From Desulfosarcina alkanivorans (lineage in GTDB: Bacteria; Desulfobacterota; Desulfobacteria; Desulfobacterales; Desulfosarcinaceae), in assembly GCF_009688945.1 (NCBI RefSeq), contig NZ_AP021874.1:5704001-5768000 (forward strand): 64,000 bases of DNA. The letters are read 5' to 3'. Made by a program: the position numbers and the translations under genes. Under the pieces are notes generated by a model. It worked only from the letters and a program-made list of their open reading frames with translations, was not told where the DNA came from and did no database searches. How positions within the stretch are numbered: the stretch's first letter is position 1; each line of letters starts with the position of its first letter. Shown piece after piece: positions 1 to 8,671 of this stretch.

Positions 1-252
1 TGAATTTTAAAGCGGGGAAATGAATATAGCTCATCACAAGGGAAGGCACCTTGTCAGAAACTGTAACTCGTTTGGTGATAGTGACGTGCTCCACCTGTAT
101 AGCCGATGTTATCATGAGGGGGTATTAATTGTAAGTTCCCCGTCCCCTGAACTTATTCAGATTTGAAAAATAGGAATCGGGAGTGCCTTGTGCCTAATAT
201 GCTCCACATACCCCATATGAATACTCGTTTATTTTTTTGTCAGGGGGATAAC

Positions 253-339
253 ATGATAGATGAATATGATACCAGCATTATCAAATCAAATCACATGATA
301 TGCGAAACCTGCGATAGCTGCTATCTCATTGTACTATGA
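253..339 (+). CDS. Small Cys-rich peptide ORF (28 aa), unknown function
   Basis: An ATG preceded at good spacing by an AGGGGG ribosome-binding site opens a 28-codon frame whose product contains a C-x2-C-x2-C cluster (CETCDSC) followed by a short hydrophobic tail. A stem-loop starts about ten bases after the stop codon, so a ribosome site, ORF and possible terminator fit in about 140 bp. Nothing else in the first 477 bases looks coding. It could be a small metal-binding peptide, a leader peptide or a modified-peptide precursor; it could also be chance. No family is recognised. Confidence 0.35.
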   Translation: MIDEYDTSIIKSNHMICETCDSCYLIVL

Positions 340-349
340 AGTAAAATCA

Positions 350-376
350 AGCAACCACGATATCACGTGGTTTGCT
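350..376. terminator. Stem-loop after the small ORF
   Basis: GCAACCACG pairs with CGTGGTTTGC across a six-base loop, with one extra T on the right arm. There is no strong T-run afterwards, so termination is only probable. Its position directly behind the 28-codon ORF is the main reason to list it. Confidence 0.4.
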
Positions 377-477
377 CCCGTTTCCAATAGCCTCGTTCGA
401 CTTGCATGTTTGTGCTGGCTAAAAGAGGTGCGATGAAAATTCGGCCGGTAACGACATCTCCAACAAACAGATACGAT

Positions 478-921
478 CTATTCCGGATCGAAACCGGACT
501 GTTTGCCGGTCATGGACGCGATGGCGACTTTAAACACCGCCGTTGCCCTGACCTTGTTGTCCGGGAACGTCCTGCTTCCCTTGTCATATTGTGCGGCGAT
601 AATCTCAAGCGCCTGCCGCTTCTCATCGATGCCTTCGACCATGGAAGCCTCTCCGAATCCGACCACACTCTGGTAGCGCATGTCCCAATCACAGGGATCC
701 GGAGCTGTTAGGGGTTCGGCCAGGATGTCGAACTCGAAACAGACCTTGGGGTGCTTTTGGATCAGGGCATATTTTCCACTCTTTACTGCCCCGTGAAAAT
801 AGAGGGTGTTGTCCCGGTAGCCGAAGCAGAGGGGAACGACATAAGGGCTCTCCCCGTCGAAAATGCCCAGACGGCAGACGCTGGCGTTGCGGATGATGGC
901 TTCGATATTCTCTTTATTCAT
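478..921 (-). CDS. Pyridoxamine 5'-phosphate oxidase-like FMN-binding protein
   Basis: A 147-residue protein of the FMN-binding split-barrel family that includes NimA-type nitroimidazole reductases. The N-terminal half carries the typical pattern of a short helix, then VCRLGIFDGESPYVVPLCF and a second strand LYFHGAVKSGKYALI, as in 'pyridoxamine 5'-phosphate oxidase family' proteins of 140-160 residues. Such proteins bind flavin or haem and reduce small molecules in the cytoplasm; the substrate cannot be told from sequence. A TAAGGAG ribosome site precedes the start. It stands alone, separated from the next minus-strand gene by a dispersed repeat. Confidence 0.8.
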   Translation of the reverse strand: MNKENIEAIIRNASVCRLGIFDGESPYVVPLCFGYRDNTLYFHGAVKSGKYALIQKHPKVCFEFDILAEPLTAPDPCDWDMRYQSVVGFGEASMVEGIDEKRQALEIIAAQYDKGSRTFPDNKVRATAVFKVAIASMTGKQSGFDPE

Positions 922-1104
922 GGCGATCGTATTCTCCTTACAATTATTCTCGTTCGCTATTCACGAGACGGTTGCATTCTGTTCCCTATGATTTTTACAG
1001 CCTTTTGCCATTTTGGTTTTCAAGAAAATTTTGGGCCCGGCTTTTTTCAGCTTTCATGCGCAAGTGGCAGGTTATGGTTTCCCGCGATGCGGGATTTATG
1101 TCAT

Positions 1105-1210
1105 GACAGGACCGCAGCGATGCTGAAACCGGAGGCGTAGCAGCGGTACGCCGAGGATTTCAACTGAGCGAGAACGCGGGCACGGGCCATAAGCGTATAT
1201 TTCTGGATGA
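1105..1210 (+). repeat. Dispersed palindromic element, copy 1 (divergent)
   Basis: Most diverged of four copies of an element of about 130 bp. The core GGCGTAGCAGCGGTACGCC (1134-1152) is an inverted repeat whose changes relative to the other copies preserve pairing, flanked by CTGAAACC and GATTTCAA. It lies between two minus-strand genes, so the transcript reads the complement, as at the other three copies. The outer left arm found in copies 2-4 is not clear here. Confidence 0.65.
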
Positions 1211-1214
1211 GACA

Positions 1215-1976
1215 TTAAATTGCCCCGACCCCTATCAGATCCTTAAGCCGCCCCCGTCCGCGGTGTTCGAGCGTGGCCAGGGCGCGTTGAAAGATCATGG
1301 CCGTGGCCAATGCATCACCCACGGCCGTGTGGCGTTGATGAACCTTGATGCCCAGGAGATGGGCGATCTCTTCAAGGCTTTTCCGGTTCTGCTGCAAGGC
1401 GGGATTGGTCGCACCACGGCCCAGCAGCTTGGCCTGCCTCGGCATCGGCCGGAATAACTTTGGCAGCAGCAATGTCCCGCACAGCGGCACCGTGTCGATC
1501 GTCAGATTCTGAAGGGGGAATCCATGGGTCGCCTGCATCAGCCGGTTCAGAAAAGCCAGATCGAACCTGGCGTTGTGGGCCACGAGGATGTCGCGGCCCA
1601 GGTAATGCAGGAAGGCATCCAGGACCTCCGGGCCGCCCGGGGCCGTTGTGACCATGGCCGGAACGATGCCATGCACGGTAATCGACGTCGGCGGGATGCT
1701 TCTCCCCGGGTTGACCAGCTGGTCGAACATCCGGCCCAGGTGAATCTGACCCGCTGCCAGCTTGAAGGCGCCGATACTGAGGATCCGGCTTCGCTTCATG
1801 TCCAGGCCCGTGGTTTCGATATCCACCACGGTATAGGAAAACTGCCTGGCAGGCCGTGAGCCGTCAAGATCGTCCAGGGCGTGCAAACCGATGCCGGCGA
1901 CCGGGGCCGGCGACCTTTTCCCGATGCGCAGCCGAAGCAGCCGGTTGAAAAACCGGGCGGTGAAAAGTCGCCCCAT
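1215..1976 (-). CDS. DnaQ-like 3'-5' exonuclease (DEDDh family)
   Basis: A 253-residue protein with the three exonuclease motifs of the DEDDh superfamily: Exo I VVDIETTGLD (Asp and Glu near residues 52-54), Exo II AHNARFDLAFL near residue 130, and Exo III HTAVGDALATA near residue 217 with the catalytic His and Asp. About 45 basic residues precede the domain. These enzymes remove nucleotides from 3' ends, either as proofreading subunits or as stand-alone RNases/DNases. Its start codon overlaps the stop of the upstream cNMP/CBS gene by one base (TAATG), so the two are translationally coupled; this pairing recurs in other bacteria and suggests a nucleotide-signalling or repair role. Confidence 0.85.
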   Translation of the reverse strand: MGRLFTARFFNRLLRLRIGKRSPAPVAGIGLHALDDLDGSRPARQFSYTVVDIETTGLDMKRSRILSIGAFKLAAGQIHLGRMFDQLVNPGRSIPPTSITVHGIVPAMVTTAPGGPEVLDAFLHYLGRDILVAHNARFDLAFLNRLMQATHGFPLQNLTIDTVPLCGTLLLPKLFRPMPRQAKLLGRGATNPALQQNRKSLEEIAHLLGIKVHQRHTAVGDALATAMIFQRALATLEHRGRGRLKDLIGVGAI

Positions 1977-3919
1977 TACCTGTCCTGAACCCGCCAGCTC
2001 TGGTAGCGGCCGGCCATCAATTCCTGCAGCTGGCTGATAACGGTAAAGCTCTCTTTGAGAACTTTACGCTCCATGGGATTGAGCAGGGCCGGATCTACAA
2101 AATTGTTCATCTGCGTTCCTGCCTCGCGCGCCTTCAGATGGTGATCGATGCGAATAAAGTTGATGTAATCGTAGGCGTCGTCGATGGCCGCTAAAAAATC
2201 AGGCCGCAGCACTTTTTTTTTGGTGGCCGCCTTGAGGCGTTTCAGCGTATTGGTGGATGTCACCCCCAATTCCAGTGCCAGCACCCGGGCGGCGTCCACC
2301 ACCGGTGTCAGGCCACGCAGTTTCAGGTTGAGGCCGTTGTTGTGCTCCCCCGATTTCTCGACCACGAACTGCCGTAAAAAGCCCAGTGGCGGCCGGTTGT
2401 TCAGGGCATTTTTGGCCAGCACACGGGCAAAATGTTTTTTGCCTGCGGCCATCCGGGTGAGCGCATCCTTGAGCTTGCGTGCCCCGTTGAATTCCGAGGT
2501 GATGGCGCGAAAATCGAAAAAAATGGAGGCCATTCTCAGGCTTTCGGGGGTGGGGTCGTCGATCCACCCGGCAAACATCTTCTGCCAGTGGCTCAGGTCC
2601 ATGCACCACTGGGGATTGCTGGCCATGATGCCTCCCCGGCACTTGGGGATGCCAAAGCGTTCCAGGGCATCCACGACCCGTTTTGAGAGTTCCAGGAACC
2701 AGCGCTGCACCGAACCGTCGTCAGCCCCGGAATCGTCCGCGTAGACGAGCGCATTGTCCTGATCCGTGCACAGGGTCTGTTCCTGGCGGCCTTCGCTGCC
2801 CATTGCCAGCCAGCAGTAGGGCACCGGGGGCGGACCATACCCCTGGGCCGCCATTTCGCGCTCGATCACCCGGATAAACTGGCGGGTGACCCGATCGTTC
2901 AATTCCGCGATGAGGGCCACCATGGGCTTGATCGACCCGCTGCGCTGCATGGCCATCTCCAGCACCCGGTCGATATGGATGCGCTTGTCGACCAGTTCCG
3001 GTACGGTCGTGGCCCGGGTGATGTCCCCGATCATACCGATGGGCGAACTGCCGGATGCCAGCTGAAAATCGTGCTCGCTGATGATGCCGACGGTCTGTTT
3101 GCCGTCGGTGACGATCAGGTGGCTGACCCCGAAGTGGCTCATGTCCAGCAGGGCATCGAAGCTGAAAGCCCGGGGCGACACCGTCCGGATCGGGGCGCTC
3201 ATGACCTGGCCGACGGGTGTGTCCAGGTCACGGCCTTCGGCAATGATTTTGTTGCGCAGGTCGGCGTCGGTGAGAATCCCCTCGGGCCTGCCTTCCGGAT
3301 TCAGGACGACGATGGAACCCACCCCCCGCTGCTTCATCATATCGGCGGCCTCCCGTACCGGGGTTTGCCGGCGGCAACTCAGCGGCTCCGTCGACATCAG
3401 ATCCCGAACCCGCTTGCCGGTCATGAACGTATCCACATGGACCTGGCTGTCCCGGGTCAACAGGTTCAACTGGTCATCGGCCGACTTGCGCACCGCCTTG
3501 AAATTGCGGGCCAGGGAAAATCCGAAATGGCGTCGAAACGGGGGATGCGCTTCCAGCAGTCTATCCACCGCCGCCTTGGGGATGAGAAAAACGATCAGGT
3601 CTTCTTCGGCGGTGACATTGAACAGGGCGTTTCCGCCCTTGAGCAGGCTCACGGCGCCGAAGCTGTCGCCTTCACCGCGAAAGTCCACCGGCAGTTCTTC
3701 GCCGGATTCATCGGTGATGGATACCCGGGCGCAGCCGGTCTGGACCACATGGAGAAAATCCCCGGTGGGTTCGCCCATGCGGATCATTCGTTCGCCGACC
3801 GGATAAAAGGCGATCCGGGTGGCCGTGATCGCCTCATGCAGTGCTGCGGGGGGCAGGGTGTTGAAGGGCACCACTTTTTTGAGAAAATCAACGATGCCGG
3901 GCAGGGGGAAGTCATTCAT
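1976..3919 (-). CDS. cNMP-binding / CBS / DUF294 nucleotidyltransferase-like protein
   Basis: About 647 residues in four parts: a cyclic-nucleotide-binding jelly roll (roughly residues 20-130, with GEPTGDFLHVV and FRGEGDSFGAVSLL), a CBS pair (about 175-290, RDLMSTEPLSC and VGQVMSAPIRTV), a nucleotidyltransferase core with GSEGRQEQTLCTDQDNALVY (DUF294), and a C-terminal helical DUF294 domain. Related proteins are predicted adenylyl- or uridylyltransferases controlled by nucleotides; the target is unknown. The ATG at 3919 is preferred over an upstream GTG at 3943; neither has a strong ribosome site. It is coupled to the downstream exonuclease. The region between it and the chemoreceptor gene holds a sigma-28-like promoter and nothing else recognised. 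Confidence 0.85.
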   Translation of the reverse strand: MNDFPLPGIVDFLKKVVPFNTLPPAALHEAITATRIAFYPVGERMIRMGEPTGDFLHVVQTGCARVSITDESGEELPVDFRGEGDSFGAVSLLKGGNALFNVTAEEDLIVFLIPKAAVDRLLEAHPPFRRHFGFSLARNFKAVRKSADDQLNLLTRDSQVHVDTFMTGKRVRDLMSTEPLSCRRQTPVREAADMMKQRGVGSIVVLNPEGRPEGILTDADLRNKIIAEGRDLDTPVGQVMSAPIRTVSPRAFSFDALLDMSHFGVSHLIVTDGKQTVGIISEHDFQLASGSSPIGMIGDITRATTVPELVDKRIHIDRVLEMAMQRSGSIKPMVALIAELNDRVTRQFIRVIEREMAAQGYGPPPVPYCWLAMGSEGRQEQTLCTDQDNALVYADDSGADDGSVQRWFLELSKRVVDALERFGIPKCRGGIMASNPQWCMDLSHWQKMFAGWIDDPTPESLRMASIFFDFRAITSEFNGARKLKDALTRMAAGKKHFARVLAKNALNNRPPLGFLRQFVVEKSGEHNNGLNLKLRGLTPVVDAARVLALELGVTSTNTLKRLKAATKKKVLRPDFLAAIDDAYDYINFIRIDHHLKAREAGTQMNNFVDPALLNPMERKVLKESFTVISQLQELMAGRYQSWRVQDR

Positions 3920-4108
3920 GTCGGTTTGCTTGACCCTATACACGCCGCACGCCCTGAACAGGGGACGCGGGTGACCGTTTCAATCCTTAAACTCCACTTA
4001 TCAGTATTCATAATCCCATATTCTGACAGAATGTCACCAATAATTCAAACCCGGAATGGGTCTCCATGACTTCATTTTTCTTTCCTCATAAAAAAAATCA
4101 GATTTAGT

Positions 4109-4135
4109 TAAAGATTGCCGCCCGGATGTCGAAAA
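4109..4135 (+). promoter_or_regulatory. Sigma-28 (FliA)-type promoter for the chemoreceptor gene
   Basis: TAAA at 4109-4112, exactly 15 bases, then GTCGAAAA at 4128-4135. The FliA consensus is TAAA-N15-GCCGATAA, so the -10 matches at six of eight positions with ideal spacing. Chemoreceptor genes are classic FliA targets. The predicted leader is about 90 nt. Confidence 0.5.
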
Positions 4136-4232
4136 TAGACTTCAACAGGGACCCGGCAAAAAAACCCCATGGATGCCGTCGACCGTGTCCAGGACAGGGG
4201 TGGGTCCAATTCACAAGCCAGGAGCGCCGAGC

Positions 4233-6188
4233 ATGAAGTTAAACCTCAGGACTAAATTCCTTCTTCCCACTTTAACCGCGATTATTTTAGGTATGGGGAT
4301 CTCCAGCGCCATATCCTATTACCTGTCCAGCAATGCCCTGTATGAAGCCGCTACGCAGCAGATGCGCATGATCGCTGAATCTACCCATGGCACCATGTCC
4401 GCCTGGCTGAAAGATTGCCGGCTTGACATCGTCAGCTGGAGCCAGCAGAAATTGTATGCCACCACGGCGAACGCCACCTTTGTCGGCAAGGCCGCCCGAA
4501 AATCGGCCAATATTCAGCTGGCGCGCTTCAAGGAAGAATACCGCTATTACGAGAATATATGCATGGCCGATGCCAATGGCGAGCTTATCGCTTCGGCGGA
4601 CGCTGCCATCATCGGAAAAATCAATGTCAGTGAGCGTCCCTATTTCCAGAAGGCCATGCAAGGTGAGGTGTTCGTCTCTTCGGTGCTGAAGAGCAAGGGC
4701 AGCGGCAATCCCGTCTTTATGATTTCAGCTCCGGTTGTGGAAAAAGACAAGACGGTCGGTGTCCTGTTCGGCGTACTGGATATAAATGTCGTCACCGGTC
4801 TTTTCGTGGATCCTATCAAAATCGGCCAGAGCGGTTATGCCTTCATCTTTGATGCAAATGGCACGCTGGTCGCCCATCCCGACAAATCCAGCATCCTCGA
4901 CGCCAACATGAACGATGATGCCTTCGGTCGCCAGATGCTTTCCACGGCTGAGGGTGAGCTCCGTTACCTCGATCAGGGCATTCCAAAAATGGCCTCCCTG
5001 GTGCCTTTCCGGGAAATGGGGTGGACCATCGTCGTCTCCGCAGTCGACGCCGAGGTTCTCGCTTCCGTAAAAACGCTGGGAAAAGTCAATGCCACGGTCG
5101 CTCTGGTGGTTGTGCTCGTTACCGCCACCATTATCTTCCTGGTTGCCAGCTCGGTATCCAAACCGATTCGCGAGGTGGTGGCCGGTCTCCGGGATGCTGC
5201 GGAAGGGGAAGGTGATCTGACCAAGCGCCTTACGGTGAAGAGCAAGGATGAAGTCGGGGAACTGGCCAGGTGGTTCAACTCCTTCATCGAGAAAATACAG
5301 ACCATCATCGCTGATGTCGCCGACAATGCCGACCAGCTGAATCGTTCTTCCAAAGATTTGAATGCCATTTCCAGTCAGATGACCGATGGTGCGGAAAAAA
5401 TGTCAGGCAAATCAGATGCCGTGTCCAGTGCGGCCGAAGAAATGAGTGCCACCATCAATACGGTCGCCGCCGCCATGGAGCAGGCATCGACCAATGTAAC
5501 CATGGTGGCCTCCGCCACCGAGCAGATGAACTCAACGGTGGTCGAGATCGCCAAGAGTTCGGAAAAGGGCAGGGAGATCGCCAGCAAGGCTGTTTCCCAG
5601 GCGCAAAGTGCTTCCGGGCGAATCGATCAACTGGGCAAGGCGGCCCAGGACATCGGTAAGGTCACGGAGGCCATTACCGAGATTTCCGAGCAGACCAACC
5701 TGCTGGCCCTGAACGCGACCATCGAAGCGGCCCGGGCGGGTGAAGCCGGCAAGGGGTTTGCCGTGGTTGCCAACGAGATAAAAGACCTGGCCCGACAGAC
5801 GGCCGAGGCCACGCAGGAGATCAAATCTAAAATCAACGGCATACAGGATTCAACCGCCGGCACGGTGACGGAAATCGAGCAGATCTCAACCGTCATCAAC
5901 CTGGTCAATGAAATCGTTTCCACGATTGCCACGGCCGTGGAAGAGCAATCGGTAACCACCCGGGAGATTGCCGGCAATGTGTCCCAGGTTTCCCAGGGCA
6001 TCCAGGAAGTCAATGAGAACGTGGCCCAGAGTTCGATGGTCGCCGGTGAAATTGCCGGAGATATTTCTGAAGTGAACCATGCGGCAGGAGACATGTCCAC
6101 CAGCAGTTCTCAGATCAATATGAACGCTTCCGAACTGTCGCAACTGGCTGAAAAGCTCAATGCCATGGTCGGTAAATTCAAGGTATAG
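4233..6188 (+). CDS. Methyl-accepting chemotaxis protein with periplasmic dCache sensor
   Basis: A 651-residue transmembrane chemoreceptor. It has an N-terminal membrane helix (about 8-30), a periplasmic double-Cache ligand-binding region (about 40-280, with SERPYFQKAMQGEVFVSSVL and GQSGYAFIFDANGTLVAHP), a second membrane helix (about 290-312), HAMP, and a long cytoplasmic coiled-coil signalling domain. The CheA/CheW-contacting hairpin EISEQTNLLALNATIEAARA is intact. The C-terminus has no CheR-tethering pentapeptide. ATG 4233 is chosen because it follows GGAG and begins directly at the signal anchor; an upstream in-frame ATG adds 20 unlikely residues. dCache domains usually bind amino acids, amines or organic acids. 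Two binding-protein genes follow. Confidence 0.92.
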   Translation: MKLNLRTKFLLPTLTAIILGMGISSAISYYLSSNALYEAATQQMRMIAESTHGTMSAWLKDCRLDIVSWSQQKLYATTANATFVGKAARKSANIQLARFKEEYRYYENICMADANGELIASADAAIIGKINVSERPYFQKAMQGEVFVSSVLKSKGSGNPVFMISAPVVEKDKTVGVLFGVLDINVVTGLFVDPIKIGQSGYAFIFDANGTLVAHPDKSSILDANMNDDAFGRQMLSTAEGELRYLDQGIPKMASLVPFREMGWTIVVSAVDAEVLASVKTLGKVNATVALVVVLVTATIIFLVASSVSKPIREVVAGLRDAAEGEGDLTKRLTVKSKDEVGELARWFNSFIEKIQTIIADVADNADQLNRSSKDLNAISSQMTDGAEKMSGKSDAVSSAAEEMSATINTVAAAMEQASTNVTMVASATEQMNSTVVEIAKSSEKGREIASKAVSQAQSASGRIDQLGKAAQDIGKVTEAITEISEQTNLLALNATIEAARAGEAGKGFAVVANEIKDLARQTAEATQEIKSKINGIQDSTAGTVTEIEQISTVINLVNEIVSTIATAVEEQSVTTREIAGNVSQVSQGIQEVNENVAQSSMVAGEIAGDISEVNHAAGDMSTSSSQINMNASELSQLAEKLNAMVGKFKV

Positions 6189-6228
6189 GCAGCCAACATT
6201 AAATCAATATAAAAGGAAATATTTCAAG

Positions 6229-6984
6229 ATGAAAAAAGTATTTCTGTGTATGTTTTTTCTTTTTTGCTATGCGCCATTGGCGTTTTCCGGTGAGAAAATT
6301 TCAGGGTATACCTGCGAGTGGGCCCCCTATACGACCGTTAAGTGGAGTGGGGGGCTCAACGGTGAAGGTGTATTTTCTGAGATTTCCCGGGAGGCATTCA
6401 AACGTTCCGGCTATGACCTACAGATTACCTACATGGACTGGAAAGACGCCCTCAAAGGCGCTGAAGAGGGGCAGCACGCGATTATCGTTGCCGCCAGTAA
6501 GAAACCTGAGCGAGAAGCATTCATGTATTATTCCGAACCGGTCCTCGATGTGGACTATGTACTTTTCACGGTGAAACACAAGGACGCGGCCATCAAGGAC
6601 TTTGCGGATCTCAAGAACTATAAGATTGGTATCGAGAGCGGCTATTCTTACATCGATATTTTCAAGGAAAACGGGTTGGCGTCCAATCTTGTTTATTTCA
6701 AGGAGACAGAAGAAAAAATAAAAGCCCTGCTCGACGGTGATGTCGATTTTATCCCCGGCAATGCATTCAGTGCTTTGTTTTTTGCCAAGTATATTTACGA
6801 GAAAACGATGCATAAGGTTGATTTCAAGATCTCCCGGGGAAAACCTTACTATGTCTGTATTTCCAAAAAAAGCAAAGACAGCAAGATTCTGCTTGAGGCC
6901 TTTAACAAAGGATTGGCCCAGATCCAGGCGGATGGAACCCTGGGCACCATGCGGATGGAATTCGAACACCTCTTGTCTTATTAA
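6229..6984 (+). CDS. Periplasmic solute-binding protein, family 3 (amino-acid type)
   Basis: A 251-residue protein with a signal peptide (first ~20 residues, ending AFSGEK) and the bilobal SBP_bac_3 fold: an N-terminal lobe beginning YTCEWAPYTTV, a hinge region with FADLKNYKIGIESGYSY, and a C-terminal lobe ending in the usual IQADGTLGTMRMEFEHLL. It starts 40 bases after the chemoreceptor stop with an AAAGGA ribosome site, so the two are probably cotranscribed. No permease or ATPase is nearby, suggesting either sensing together with the chemoreceptor or service to a distant transporter. The ligand is unknown. Confidence 0.85.
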   Translation: MKKVFLCMFFLFCYAPLAFSGEKISGYTCEWAPYTTVKWSGGLNGEGVFSEISREAFKRSGYDLQITYMDWKDALKGAEEGQHAIIVAASKKPEREAFMYYSEPVLDVDYVLFTVKHKDAAIKDFADLKNYKIGIESGYSYIDIFKENGLASNLVYFKETEEKIKALLDGDVDFIPGNAFSALFFAKYIYEKTMHKVDFKISRGKPYYVCISKKSKDSKILLEAFNKGLAQIQADGTLGTMRMEFEHLLSY

Positions 6985-7124
6985 GCCAAGTTTATTTTTG
7001 TCATAACAACGATATTTTTTTAAGGGCGATGCCGTCGGGTGAAATTGCTTGAAAGCGGATTGCCAAACGGTAAGCATAACTGTTTTTACACCAGTTGGAA
7101 GGTAAACGCGAGAAAGGACGTTCG

Positions 7125-8072
7125 ATGAAGAATCTAAACAAAATTTTCTGCACAACAGTGACGGTGTTTTTCTTATTAACCGGAATGGTATCGGCCGCTG
7201 CACACAATGCCCTTTTCATCAATTGGAGAGGGGCGACCCCATGTGATGCCGGACTCAGGGAAGGTCTGAAACAATCCGGAATCGAGGTCGATGTTGAGGA
7301 GTTCAATGCCGACCAGGACAAAGCCAAACTGGATGACTTTTTAGCCTCAATTGATGAAGCCAAGTATGATTTTATCTATACTTTCGGAACGACGGTAAGC
7401 ATCAAAACCGCCGCCAAGGTCAAAAATACCCCCATCCTTTTCGGGATTGTCACGAACCCCGTGAAGTCCGGGCTGGTCCAAAGCTGGGAACGTTCAGGCA
7501 ACAATGTTACCGGTGTGAGCCATGCCGTCCCCATCGCTGATCAAATCGATTTTATTCTCATGCTGGGAAAATATTCCAAGATAGGAATGATATTCAATCC
7601 CAATGAGAAAAACTCACAGATTGCCGACAAAGAACTGGCCACGCAACTGGCCGCAAAGGGGCTGGGCTACGGCGCCTATCCCGTTGAATCCGAAAGTGGT
7701 ATCGACGCCGCCGTAGCAAAAGTGCTGGCGGATAAAGTCGACATGATTTATCTGCCCTCGGACAGTTTTATCACCAGCCAGGCAGACAAGCTTATCCCCA
7801 AACTCTCGGAACATGGTATACCAACCTATGGTGCCCTGGAAAAAACAGTTAAAAGCGGTGCAATGGTCGGTATCGTATCCAGCTATTTCGCGGTGGGCAA
7901 GGAGCTTTCCTATAAGGTCGCCGAAGTTCTGAACGGCAAGAAACCCTCTGATATCCCATCCAATATTTTGCCTCTGGAATTGCAGACCGTTCTCATTAAC
8001 GCCAAGACAGTTGAACAAATCAAAGCGGAACTTCCGTATTCTATTCTTAACGGCGCAACCATTTTCGAGTGA
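7125..8072 (+). CDS. ABC-type substrate-binding protein (ABC_sub_bind family)
   Basis: A 315-residue exported protein: signal peptide (about 1-23, ending VSAAAHN), then a two-lobed periplasmic-binding fold with FIYTFGTTVSIKTAAKV, PILFGIVTNPVKSGLV and NVTGVSHAVPIADQI, the hallmark of the TrpX/YtfQ-like 'ABC transporter substrate-binding protein' family (PF04392). The ATG at 7125 follows AGAAAGGA and starts the signal peptide. It is an orphan: permease and ATPase partners do not follow. With the preceding chemoreceptor and family-3 binding protein it may form a sensing module. A strong stem-loop 20 bases after the stop ends the unit. Confidence 0.85.
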   Translation: MKNLNKIFCTTVTVFFLLTGMVSAAAHNALFINWRGATPCDAGLREGLKQSGIEVDVEEFNADQDKAKLDDFLASIDEAKYDFIYTFGTTVSIKTAAKVKNTPILFGIVTNPVKSGLVQSWERSGNNVTGVSHAVPIADQIDFILMLGKYSKIGMIFNPNEKNSQIADKELATQLAAKGLGYGAYPVESESGIDAAVAKVLADKVDMIYLPSDSFITSQADKLIPKLSEHGIPTYGALEKTVKSGAMVGIVSSYFAVGKELSYKVAEVLNGKKPSDIPSNILPLELQTVLINAKTVEQIKAELPYSILNGATIFE

Positions 8073-8092
8073 TTTTTTAAAACCGGAGATGG

Positions 8093-8127
8093 AAAGACAA
8101 GGGCGGAAGGTTTCCGTCCTTGTCTTT
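8093..8127 (+). terminator. Strong stem-loop ending the chemoreceptor/binding-protein unit
   Basis: A 16-pair stem (AAAGACAAGGGCGGAA against TTCCGTCCTTGTCTTT, one G-U) with a three-base loop. No long T-run follows. From here to 8353 no gene could be supported on either strand. Confidence 0.7.
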
Positions 8128-8353
8128 AGATGATTTCAAGTCCACGCGGCCAGCGATACCGCCGGCGTCAGGCCGTCAGGCCGAACCCTTTACAAATGAC
8201 GGCCTGGCGCACTCGGTCTCTTGCGTCCCGGGCGCATCTGACAGTCACGGTGCGGCCCTGTTTCCACCCATTTGCCGACCCGGCATGGATGCCGGTAAAT
8301 TTTACAATGCCAATTCCAACCGCGGCCGTCATGACCTTTCCCGGTTCCGGTGT

Positions 8354-8557
8354 TCATTGCCCGCGCTTTCTTCGCTTGGTGACCGCCTCTCCCCCGATAC
8401 CCCAATTGTCCGTATCGACCTCTTCAATGACGACGACGGTCGTCGCCGGATTTTTCCCCAGGACGGTGGCCAGAAGATCGGTGACCCCTTTGATCAGCTC
8501 GGCTTTCTGATCGGCTGAAACGCCTTCATTGGTTATTTTTATGTTCACAAAAGGCAT
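8354..8557 (-). CDS. 4-oxalocrotonate tautomerase family protein
   Basis: A 67-residue protein with the short-chain tautomerase signature: an initiator Met followed by the catalytic Pro (MPFVNIKITNEGVSADQKAEL), then the helix ELIKGVTDLLATVLGKNP and strand TTVVVIEEVDTDNWGIGG. Length and the Pro2 nucleophile match 4-oxalocrotonate tautomerase-like enzymes, which interconvert keto-enol isomers of dicarboxylic acids; many paralogues have other substrates. An AAGGAGG ribosome site precedes the start. It lies downstream of glutamate dehydrogenase but behind that gene's terminator, so it is probably a separate unit. Confidence 0.88.
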   Translation of the reverse strand: MPFVNIKITNEGVSADQKAELIKGVTDLLATVLGKNPATTVVVIEEVDTDNWGIGGEAVTKRRKRGQ

Positions 8558-8604
8558 ACGTCCTCCTTGGTGTTGAGTAACAGGCAGGCTGGCGACCTAT
8601 AATG

Positions 8605-8639
8605 AAAAAACGGCGCGGCTGCATGGCGGCCGCGCCGTT
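8605..8639 (-). terminator. Rho-independent terminator of gdhA
   Basis: An 11-bp perfect stem (AACGGCGCGGC against GCCGCGCCGTT) followed, on the minus strand, by a run of six T. It starts about 30 bases past the gdhA stop codon. Confidence 0.8.
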
Positions 8640-8671
8640 GTGTGCTTCATGACTCAGGCCTTTCGGGTGTA

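Noticed and set aside
8131..8353. Possible coding sequence between the terminator and the tautomerase gene
   Set aside because: Frames on both strands are short, lack ribosome sites and show no family pattern.
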